From Opisthorchis felineus (Eukaryota; Platyhelminthes; Trematoda; Opisthorchiida; Opisthorchiidae): a stretch of DNA of 64,000 bases. The translations under genes and the position numbers were made by a program. The stretch covers positions 242,258-306,257 of the forward strand of contig SJOL01006407.1 in assembly GCA_004794785.1 (NCBI GenBank). The letters are read 5' to 3'. Under the pieces are notes generated by a model, which saw nothing but the letters and a program-made list of their open reading frames with translations, was not told the DNA's origin and did not search any database. How positions within the stretch are numbered: the first letter of the stretch is position 1; the number at the start of each line of letters is the position of its first letter. Shown here in pieces: positions 1 through 9,900 of this stretch.

Positions 1-3000
1 ATTAAGAGAATACTGTTAGGCTCCATGTACAATTGTAATGAGCGATTACGACGCGAACGTCGTCGCTCCCAGATGCGAACAATTTTGAATACTGACAAAG
101 AATCTACCTGTCATCAAGTTTCACTTTAATGAACAGATGGAGTTGGAAGTAAACGTGTGCTGGGACATATCAAACTGGACAACTGATTTACCGATAACAA
201 GAAGTCTTGTTCGCTGAAGGACGATAGGACGGCTTCCGAACCAACTAAGTGTTCAAAACCCCAGCCATAATTAAAATGACTGCGTGATACTTGTCTGATT
301 ACAATATCCCCTCTTGAGTGAACCACTTAGCAAGAGTAACAAGTGTCTTCCACCAGGTTAGTGACCTTCAAAAACAATAAGGAAAACGTCGCGCCGGTGT
401 TTGGTTGATCAATCCAGATCGAGACAAATCGAGCATATTCAGAGGGGCACTACTTATGCCGCTACTCATTTCTACTGGGCAGATGGATAGTACAATCGGA
501 TAGCCACATATCTAGCCAAACTGTGCAGTAGTTGTCATGAAAGATACATATCATTCGGGAATCGGTGAAAATCTGACGCAGAGCTCCAGCCGGCATTAGG
601 TAGCGCAACCAGTAATGAAAATAACCGTACTCATCAAATGGACCCTAATCAAGAAGCTAGGCTTACCGCCTATCTTATGAAAATGTGGACGATGAAATGT
701 GAAAAGAACATCGGAGTTCATGCACGATTTGATGTCTTTATAATATGGTGGCTACCCCCAATATTGTCGTAGTTGCTGGTGTGAAGTTGAAGTATCTGAG
801 TGTCTCTTGGGCGAAACATAATCTGTTTGCAACCCGTGCAAAACAGGTGAGGTTAACTACTGACATGAATGATACAGAAGTGACCATAGATACCAAATAT
901 TTGCACAGGGACACAAAGACATGTCAAAGTTGTGGTAGTTACCACAAATACTTCGAAGTCTTCTTCTGTCCTGGTAGAGTGCCATGGTGCTCCAAGATCC
1001 CGAGTAAACCCTTGCTGTGCCACACTATATTTTACTAAGTCTTCTTGCTGGTCGGGAAGACCTTGAGCGATAAATTCAAAATGATAGATTGTAAGTGGAT
1101 TAAAATTTGTTAGTAAGCAACAAACAAACCTGCACTACGTAGGTTCAGAACCCTGTTAAGTAAGGCTGCTTTCATGAACACCGCATTTGAAAACAAACCT
1201 TGCGTAACGGGGTGGAAATCGATTCTCGTTTTATTCCGTATGCATGTGTAAAAGGCAAATTGGCTCCGAATTCTTATACTGCTCCCAAAATGTAAGCTAC
1301 TATCCTGCGTTGACGTCCCTTATCCGCTAGTGCGTGTTTTGAGTCCCCACACCTTATAGTTCAGTCCTCCACTCGTTGTCTATCGGCTTCCCAGTGCATA
1401 CGCACGTAGCTGCGATGCTGTTTATTATTTTCACAGCTCTAGCTAATGAACTCATCAGAGGCGGTCCATGGGCTCGACGCACTGCGTTTTATTAAATTAT
1501 GTAATCTGAGTCCATACACATATTCAAACAAAACACAGCAGTGAAATAGAGCCAATATATAGTGCTTATCCACACTCCCAAGACGAACATTGGAGATTGG
1601 TCTCGTAAGGAAATCTAGGCCAAAAGTAGGGGATTTTTATAATAAGCAGTCAATGATGCATTCTTCAGGTGTGTTCGGTCTAAGAATACCGTTCAACGGA
1701 TAAAAACAGATCACTCAAGGCTTACCAAGGCAGCCAGAGCAGTTTCAAAGTTAATGGCCTCTTCTGTGCATCAGTGATCGACAAAAATAGGTATTTCATC
1801 CGGTAAAAAGAAAATCATTACAGCAACCACCAAAAATAATGTTGGCCATTGCAAGTGGACCAATTGCTGCTGGTTGCAAAGACAAAATACACTCTGGAAA
1901 AAGCAGAGAAGTAAAATTAGTATTCCTGTTTTGATCTAGTGCTCAAATTGTCGTGGAGCATACACCAGTACACAAAACGGGGTGGATACATGAGGTAAGC
2001 TAATAAGAACTGAAAACTGTGTGTATCGAATAATTAAAACATGAAGAAATAACTAACATTTACTACTGTATTTTATGGTTTTTCGTGGTAATTTTACGGC
2101 ACAAAATGCTTGAGAGTATGGGACTTCTCATTTGTTCGGTCATGATATGCACTTATTCAAGAGTTCAGGACAGCCTACTCGATAGAGGATAAAAAGCGAT
2201 TCAACATCGTTATCTTTGAGATTTGCCTCTGTATAATAAAAAAACACCAGCAAATTAGTGGGACAGTTCACATTTCTGTTTAACGCAGTCCACGAGCAGA
2301 CTGGCAAAGACAGAGCAAAGGTATTTCTCTGACCATATATTGCTGGCTGCAAACCAGTTGTGGGTAGATATTAAATTTCAAATATGAAAATAGCAGTAAA
2401 TCTAAATTCCTTAAAGCTATGGTCATTGATTTCACTCTTTTTAACATAAGTATTTTTTATTTGCGACCAAGAGCGCAAACAGAGAATAGTGGGCAGTAAA
2501 AGTTGTGGTTGAGGGCATTGATTGAATACAATGTGGCACGCAAAAGTGAATCGGAGAGCGCGATTTTAGAAACCCATAATCTGAAGGCAACTTCCTAACG
2601 ACAGGATTGTATACACCATAGCTCGATAAGAAATCAATCATGGGCAGTGTTTTTTTGTTTACGATAGAAGCAAATGAAATTCTAGGCATCCGTTTTTATC
2701 GATCTGCTACATATGGAACTTAAATTTCCGATTATGATTCTCCCAGCTACTAACTAATTTTTAATATTCTAGGTCATTACAACATATCTGCAACTGTTGC
2801 CCCATATGGTAACCCAACTCAATCCTTTGCTTAATGTTGTTGGGAATGGTGTCGCTAATAAAGAATAGTTAAAGTACGTCATAAAACATAAACGTGAATA
2901 CACCTAAAATGGTAAGCCTGATGTAACGAAAGTCTGAAGCTTAATTCTCCAATGGTCGTCAGATTTCATCATTCATGTTGGAATTGCTTGTTCCTCACAG

Positions 3001-3988
3001 AGTGAAATACGTTCCAGCAATCTAAGGGACTGGATGACAATAACTGTTGCTGTAGTACTGCCGGCCCGGTAGATCTAACTTATTCTTACTGAACTCGTAC
3101 TCTTCTCACTCCTCGGTGCGTTTTTCAATCTTGGAGCTATTACTTGCAAGCCAACCTGTTGGTTAACTAACAGGGAGCCCTTTTTGAAACAATTATTCCT
3201 AGAAGGTTCCAGTTATCGCATTTGGATAAATAGCATAATTAGATACTGCAAAACTTGTGCGTGGTTTCCGTTAACTACTTGGTCTTTGATAAAAATAAGG
3301 TCTCTTTTGCAGCAAATGTTGGTGAGCGATCACTAAATCGAAACAGTCCGCACCAATCGATAGTGACATTACACAAATAAAAAATCTAATCTAACCAAAA
3401 CTCTGCTTGGAATTGCAAATGTCGTTTCTGCAGTAAGAGGTGCTGCCAGCAATACACCACAATTCACTACCCGTTGAAACTATATTTATCCGGTGGGGAC
3501 ATCCTTAGTATTCGGTATACGTTTGTAATTGGAGAGAACTGCTGAACGTCTGTTTGTTCACCCTAATTGTAAACAAGTCTGCGAGCTCATCAAGTTACAA
3601 ATTGCTATCAGACGACCTTAGCAAGAAGTAATGAAAGCTTCTAAAGTTGTCTTGTTTGTCTGATTAAGTAGTGGGTAAGGCAATGATGCAAAACCAAGCG
3701 CGTGCTAAATATTTCCGAGAAATCCATATGAAAAAACTCATTGCGAGTTGCATTCTACGCAGAAGTTGATTTATTTTGGACCGTTCTTTCTTGGGCTGTG
3801 AATTTTTCAAAAAAGATCCCTTAGATATAAAACTAGAATCACAGGGTTTAGCACACCTGCGTTAGAATGTTGCCGTACAGAGACTGCATCCCGTAACAGT
3901 TCCAGTAGTCACTCCAAAATCTCTTCAGATGACACCTTCGTCACCAGGAAACGAAACTGCTGAAATACTGAGCACAATTTCTACAGAC
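1..3988. other. Anonymous non-coding DNA
   Basis: No coding region, RNA gene or repeat could be recognised. Open frames are all below 100 codons and match no family known to me; they are the length expected by chance. No tandem array or long inverted repeat was seen. Confidence 0.6.
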
Positions 3989-4267
3989 ACACTCAATTGC
4001 ATTTCAATTTGTTTTTCAAGGGAGACTCGGCTGAATCTTTTATTCATGATATTCTTCATCTGAGTGTTCTGCACAAAGGCCGACTCTTGTTTCAGTTGGC
4101 ACGATATTCGAGATATCGCAATATATTTTCATAAAGGAAACTACTCACACGGTTGCTTAAAACTCATCGACAGTCCACGACCGATTTCACCCTTCTTGGG
4201 GGGTCATCAGGTAGGCGCAGTCCCCGAGTTTCCGTCAGCCTTACGTTCTGCTTGAACCCAAATTAAA
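3989..4267 (-). mobile_element. Hammerhead-bearing repeat, copy A
   Basis: First copy of a dispersed repeat also found at 6200-6403 (B), 6490-6740 (C), 6782-6935 (D, opposite strand) and 28408-28603 (E, opposite strand). Read on the minus strand it runs: a 5' part with GGAAACTCGGGGACTGCG, a hammerhead ribozyme (4169-4222), then TTTTAAGCAACCGTG, a small palindrome CGATATCTCGAATATCG (4102-4118), CAACTGAAACAAGAG and GATTCAGCCGAGTCTC. The same blocks occur in the same order in the other copies. There is no open frame of note, so it is non-autonomous. Families like this include Sm-alpha-type satellites, retrozymes and the pseudo-LTRs of Penelope-like elements. I cannot tell which this is; the lack of a tRNA-like promoter argues against Sm-alpha. 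Confidence 0.8.
4169..4222 (-). ncRNA. Type I hammerhead ribozyme (copy A, best preserved)
   Basis: Minus-strand order: stem I 5' strand GACTG-CGC-CTAC (4222-4211), CTGATGA (4210-4204), stem II arm and loop (4203-4189), GAAA (4088+100 offset, i.e. 4188-4185), stem III of one A-U pair closed by UCGG, cleavage site C17 at 4179, then stem I 3' strand GTGG-A-CTGTC (4178-4169). Inner stem I pairs CTAC with GTGG (one G-U). The outer helix pairs GACTG with CTGTC (one mismatch). A CGC/A internal loop separates them, the place where natural hammerheads make their loop-loop contact. Stem II keeps three C-G pairs but its first pair is C-U. The predicted cut lies between 4179 and 4178. The fold is drawn by eye; activity is inference. 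Confidence 0.75.
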
Positions 4268-6199
4268 CATTATATTTGAAGATATCAGGTTTAAAGTTGA
4301 ACTCGAATAGAACAATCAATACCTGTGCTTGGACGTTTACTTCTACTAGGATGGAAATATCCAAACGTGCGTTTACCGGCGGAAGATACACAAGGACCAT
4401 ATATTATATTATTATAATCTTGTTATTATACATTATTACCCAGTCAGAAAAGACAGCATCCGAATTTGGCCCAGAGGAGAAGAGACAACGAAAATTTGAG
4501 AGAAAGTGATGCAATTCGTCTACTTTAGACATTTTCAGGCAATAGGTAACCATGAGGTTTTTAGAGGATGATTAGAGGTGACCCTCGAGAACACAGCGGC
4601 AGCAACAACGGCAAAACAAAACAATCAAGGAGGCAAACCAGCGACACTCTTGTGAACCACAAATATAGCCGAACTCAGAAAAATAATGCTGCAACAAAAA
4701 TGAATACTAGTAGCCAGCAATCCACTTCCAAATGGGGGAGCTAACTTCAAGCTCAAATGACAAGAATTGTGGGAGCCAAGGAACACTATGGTTTACTGAA
4801 TCGAATGAATAGATTGCAATAAACCTGCACCGGAAGAACCGGAAGAAATCTATTTAAATGAAGGATTTCAGCATAGGAATATCAAGAGGGGCAAAAACTG
4901 AGTCTAGAAAGCGTGAGGGCCTTGACATGTTGGAATACAAGGCAAGTAAGGAAAAGGCTGTAAGCATCGGACTCAGGCACAACTCGATAAATTAACGGTT
5001 AGAAATGGACCCAATAAGCGCTCCGTCAAGAACATGGAATCCTCAGCTTAGTGGGACAACTAACATTCAGATAGGCTGATCAGTTGACAAATAGCGCAAT
5101 CAGGGAAGCATCAAATCTCCTCACAATACTAACAAAAATAATGTCCCTGCGTGCGAGTCGTAGAGGTTAAGGTGAAAGTTTATACAGACTAATCGAAGAA
5201 TGGGTCAAACAGACAGGCAACAGAATCGGCTATCCCAACTACCAACTGTAGTCGAACTTCGCCGGCTGGCTAGCGAAGCTTACACAAACACAGCACTGAC
5301 CCACGCTTACCATAATAGTACATATCACAGTTCCATTCTCCATGTAAATCGAGGAAGACAATTTCTACTCAGCCTATATCTACGAATGCCCGTGGAGTAT
5401 TTGGCATTTCAGCAAAGCTGCCTTTTTTGACCCTCTAGATTTCAGACGAAGGCAGTTTCCTTAAGCTTCCTTAAGCATCTTTTGAGGTATTCCTGAGTAA
5501 AGGTCTCCTGTTATGCGGAGGATTTCCTGATTTATCATTACTTTTGATGAACTTACCCACCAAATAAACTCCAGTCTGCCTAATGGCATTCCCCGTCCAT
5601 TATCCAGCAGTAATTTTTTTAATTTTGTACACTATACGCAAAACCCGGAAGGCAACCATTTGACAGTTTTCCCCTCCAAGAAGCCCGTTTCCATCGTTTC
5701 TTATTAATATGCCGTATATTTGCCCGAGTCGAAAAAACTGAGCTCTTAAACTGTGTCGATGTTTTGCCATTCGCTCCGCCGAGACGATTTTTTTCCCAGT
5801 CTTATAAACTTGTGTGGTGTTTTAACCCATTGTTAGGAGTTGAAAGCTCGCAATTTCGTACCGTGTTTCTTGTCAACCCGTTCGAAGATCCTGTCTTACT
5901 AATTTCAACCAGCAAAAGTGAAGCGCCCAACGCTCCTTCGGTCACTGTGCACTGTGCATGAATCATGTTCTGTGGCTGAGGATTCTGGAATTTAGTTATC
6001 TATCTATAACGAATGCTGCCGAAGTTCTTTAAGATTCTGCCCAGTTTAGTGGAGACACCGTCGGCTCGGCATTGTGCACAATTATAAACATTTCCTTTTG
6101 CATAAAAAACTCATTGCAAGAATGAAAAAACTTTCAGGTTAGAAACAATGCACAAATGAGAAATAAAAAACCAGTACTACCGTACTGCCGTAGCCAGAT
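4268..6199. other. Anonymous non-coding DNA between repeat copies A and B
   Basis: No gene or repeat recognised. It includes a purine- and CAG/CAA-rich stretch near 4580-4700 and open frames of up to 77 codons, none resembling a known protein. Confidence 0.5.
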
Positions 6200-6403
6200 G
6201 AAAGCCAGAGAAGAGGTACTATTCAGTGCGCTGCTAAAATATCGAGAAAACAAATATTGAGAAACGTGACAAGCTACCCACCAGGTCGCTTAAAACCCTC
6301 TGACTGTTCACGATCGGTTTCGCCCTTCTTTTTCGGTTTCATCAGCTTGACGCAGTCCCCGAGTTACCGTCAAACTTATGTTATTCTTCAACCAAAATTG
6401 GGC
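6200..6403 (-). mobile_element. Hammerhead-bearing repeat, copy B
   Basis: Same blocks as copy A on the minus strand: TTTGACGGTAACTCGGGGAC, the hammerhead (6302-6357), GGGTTTTAAGCGACCTG, and a decayed form of the internal palindrome (TTCTCGATATTTTAGC). The 3' boundary near 6200 is blurred and homology may run a little further. Copy C follows upstream in the same orientation, so B and C form a head-to-tail pair. The boundary between units is near 6403, where C's GCAAATGAGAG block gives way to B's CCAATTTTGG block. Confidence 0.7.
6302..6357 (-). ncRNA. Hammerhead ribozyme (copy B, core boxes intact)
   Basis: CTGATGA lies at 6345-6339 and GAAA at 6321-6318. Stem III is a single A-U pair with loop CCGA, followed by C17 at 6312 and the 3' strand GTGAACAGTC. 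The outer stem I helix GACTG/CAGTC is perfect (five pairs, 6357-6353 with 6306-6302), one better than in copy A. The inner stem I helix (CAAG/GTGA) and stem II are badly mismatched, so this copy probably cleaves poorly or not at all. Paired with copy A, it shows which positions the ancestor held. Confidence 0.65.
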
Positions 6404-6489
6404 AGGACCTGATACATACTCTCATTTGCACCTTACTTTGGTTTTGATTTGAGGATCAACGAAATATAATTATGTGAAAACTAACCTGG

Positions 6490-6740
6490 TTTTATTGTGG
6501 GACTCAACTGAATCCCAGCTTAATTTCACGTGTACGATAACCCGCTTCAACTGAATGTGCTACACCATGATGCCTTATATTTCAGTTTGTACTATAATGG
6601 AGAAGTCGCCATACGTTTTTGTTCAGAGGTTGCTGAAGACTGTTCTGCAGCCTGCGACTACTTTGATCCTTTTTGGGGCTCACCGGGTAGGCGCAGTCAT
6701 CGAGTTTCTGTCGAAAATAAGTTCCGCGTGAATTCAGATT
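6490..6740 (-). mobile_element. Hammerhead-bearing repeat, copy C
   Basis: Third copy, minus strand. It shares GACAGAAACTCGATGACTGC, GCAACCTCTGA, CAAACTGAAATATAAGGC, CACATTCAGTTG and GGGATTCAGTTGAGTCC with the other copies. Its downstream end reads GCAAATGAGAGTATG at about 6450-6430 and abuts copy B. The insertion between 6440 and 6490 is unique to this copy. Confidence 0.7.
6636..6698 (-). ncRNA. Decayed hammerhead ribozyme (copy C)
   Basis: It is positionally equivalent to the ribozymes of copies A and B, and its 5' strand GACTGCGCCTAC is identical to that of copy A. The CTGATGA box has become CCGGTGA and the GAAA box has become CAAA, both expected to abolish cleavage. Stem II keeps GCCCC facing GG. 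This is a pseudo-ribozyme, useful mainly for reconstructing the ancestral arrangement. Confidence 0.6.
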
Positions 6741-6781
6741 TGCAAAATACATGCAGTGACCTTATGAAGGACGTTACATGA

Positions 6782-6935
6782 AGAAAATGTAGTGGGCTAT
6801 CTTGAATATTGACCAATGAAACGCGGGGCCACCTGGGCGCAACAGACTCGGTTGAGGAATATCATAACCGACAGCTTCAGCTGGGGTTCGGTTGATTCCC
6901 TCTTTAAAACCAAATCCGTTTGCAAGTAACTCTGT
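6782..6935 (+). mobile_element. Hammerhead repeat family, copy D (no ribozyme part)
   Basis: Plus-strand copy of the downstream half of the family: GGCTATCTTGAATATTGACC matches the palindrome block, followed by CAATGAAACGCGG, GGCCACCTGGGCGCAACAGA, CTTCAGCTGGGGTTC and AAACCAAATCCGTTTGCAAG. The closest relative in the window is copy E at 28.5 kb, which has the same order and spacing. The half containing the ribozyme is absent. D lies inverted directly beside copy C, so the two point away from each other. Confidence 0.65.
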
Positions 6936-9900
6936 TTTGTAAACTCTCGTACTTTTTGGAGTATGGGATTCGCTGTTAGTCTAAATTTCACGAAAAACCA
7001 CCAGACACGGATTCCCGGTCTTATGCATTCGCGGGAGTTACTGATGAACTATGTTTCTTCCTAGGGTTATATTTTTATAGTCCAAAGTTGTTACAGCGCT
7101 TACTCATCCTTGTATCACCTTATGATTGGCATGTTTACACTTTGCTGTTGTGTTGTAAACAAAAGACATCGAGTACATTAATTGGTCGTCTGTGTATTTG
7201 TGCTCATTTTCCTGCTCGAATTCAGTTGTTTGCTGAGCGCTTCCCGATTTGCCTCTGATTAGGGTGATAACTGATTTGCTTTGAGTAGAGGCATGCAAGA
7301 GGGGTGAAACACATCAAGCTACCATCGGTTTGCGAGCTTAATATGCTTTAGTTTGACAACGTGTCAAAAACAGGGAATAATCTTGGATAAATCTGTGCGT
7401 GTATGCGTGCGCAGTTAAGTAAAAAATACCGAAGCCAGTATAATATTTTTTTCGGACGTAGTTGAAAACTATTTCAACAACCAAAAATTGCTGACAGTTC
7501 TAATTTAAAAATAGTCAAGACTTAGACTTGTTTGATAGCTTGTGCTGAATGTGATACAGACAGTCAAATTGCATTATACTCCGCATTAATTATTTGACAC
7601 TTGACACTTATTGGCACGTCAAAACCACTTATTGTCAAATCCTGAAGTAATCTCACCAGTTCTACAAAATGTCCTATCTACTGTCTAGTTAGCTTAAAAA
7701 CTATTAAGTTTACTGCCAGTCAAGAAGTGCGGAGTAAACGTAGTTACAAAATTACAATAACGTTTATTTTAACATGGTTTATAAGGATCGAAAAAATATA
7801 TCCAAATGATTTCGCTGATACGACATTCCACCAGTTCCCCTTGACTCAACCAAAACAGTTTTACTAACTTATGTCAAGTTAGTTATTGATGCATATTTAC
7901 GTTTAGCAGTTTCATTAACCAGAAGCCAGGTATCTACTAAGTGAATAAATCTTTACGGATCGAATAATTCTGTGTTATGCTAAAACAAAGTCTTTTACGG
8001 CCACGCCGTAGGAATAGGCCAGAATTTTAGAAAAATCATTAGTAGTTGGACGATATTTCAACGGTATAACAGACCAAAACAGCTATCCAGTACATCCGAT
8101 GGAGCATCTTAGGAGAACAAATACACCCACTAGACTGGTCATGTATCAAATAAAACTCGTCACATATAAACGTGTCAAGATTAATTTTTGGAAGCACTGA
8201 AAAGATGTTTGAACTCTGTTGGAAATGACCAGCAGAGTGAATAGTTCTACACACCTTTGGCTGATTAGAGGTCCAGTCTTTCAGACGATTGGCCTAGACC
8301 TAACATTTGAATATAGGTAGGCGTTCACCGGGGTGACTAATTCAAACATTGTCCAGCTTCCTGGATGACTTGAAATTGTCGGTGAGGGAGTGTTGATACT
8401 GATTATGCAAAGTGTCATGTAAGTTGGAGATACTCCTTTAGGAGAAGTCAGATTGTCTAAGCGACAACTCTCTGCTGATTTGAATTGGCACTTAATGGAA
8501 GTGTGCGAAGTTTTATTGTTCTCGATGGAGTACAAACTTCGCCATACCATATTTTCACTTTTTTCGACCGTAGATAGCTGCGGCAAAATTACGCCCCTCC
8601 TAATTTCTTTTTTGGGACCAACCTTCATACGACCAACTTTTTGCAGGTTATTTTCCAAGTTCTAGCCTCAAAAAAACATCCATCCGCATGTGAGGTTCCT
8701 GTTTTCAAACAAACAGGATTCCTCCCTCATGATGATGATTCCTCATGATTCCTCACTCTTACATTTTTTAAAACATCATTCACTTTACTGTCATTTTAGG
8801 CGCATCATTTCTACTTAGAAGTGCCTTCTAGGTCAGAAGTGTGAATACATTAGTGTTCATAACCAGCGTTCGTCAAGAGCACGCTGGTTTTCCTGAACAA
8901 CCTGACGAGCCATAGTGTGACATTTGTGGCTTGGGACGCACGCAACTATCTGGAATGTGGTAGTATTAAATAGCTGAATGCAAAGCTTTTTGTACGCACA
9001 TGACGGAACCGATCACCCAAGAAGTAGACAATGGACCATAAGACAAATCAACAAATCTGGCATGTTTTTGCAATGTTGCGACACTCTTTGACAGGTTCAT
9101 CAGACGAATACTGCACTGTCTACATCCGTCCAGAAAGAAGGCGTACGTGTAAGAAGTTACAGCGCGGCCTCAAAACCTCGCGGAGTATGGGGCATCTGGT
9201 ATACCTGAATATATTTTTGCGGAGAGAGTTTGGGGAACACTCAGTTGCAGCTGCAAAAGTGTGGGGGTTTGAAGGATAATAGCAATAAGGAAATTACGAT
9301 GGGCGTATTTTTGCTGCGGCTACTGTTGGGCAAAAAAACGAATAATGTGGTACCGTAAAGTTAGTGCTCCATCAAGTCTGGGGTGTATTAGACAATTTCT
9401 AAGGCGCACGTTTTGCATCACCAATGCAGGTGGACATAGTCATCAAAATCTAGTTCATAAATGCAATCACTCTGTTCTGACGGTGGCCACCTTATTCAAC
9501 AGTAAAATCAGGTAAAAAAGAAGACACCAAAATGGGACTAACCACTTTTAACCGTATGCCCTAAATAATTAATTACCATACCAGGCAACCTTGAAATAAC
9601 TGCACTGTCAAACTCGTTATAGATTTACCTGACTCTGAACCTATGGAAACAAATCCTTACTTTCTTAGTAAGAAGATAAATTAGATGACTTACAGGTTAC
9701 TACTACTTTACTGTCACTTCAGTGGCAAAAGAAAACCATGTTGTCACCATCAGATGTGACCGAGAAAGTATACCTGTGGGTTACCCGGTTCTCTGAAAAA
9801 CAGAAGCTAGGATCCGGTCGTCTTCCTCTCAAGAATCTGTAAGTGGTGAGGTCCATTTAAGCTAGTATTTCCGTCGTTATGACTAAATTCGATAAAATGA

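Noticed and set aside
1430..1458. Minus-strand CTGATGA followed about 20 bases later by GAAA
   Set aside because: The intervening sequence cannot form stem II and no stem I was found.
8281..8658. 125-codon minus-strand open frame overlapping a 70-codon plus frame
   Set aside because: No recognisable domain, chance-level length, and no repeat partner in the window.
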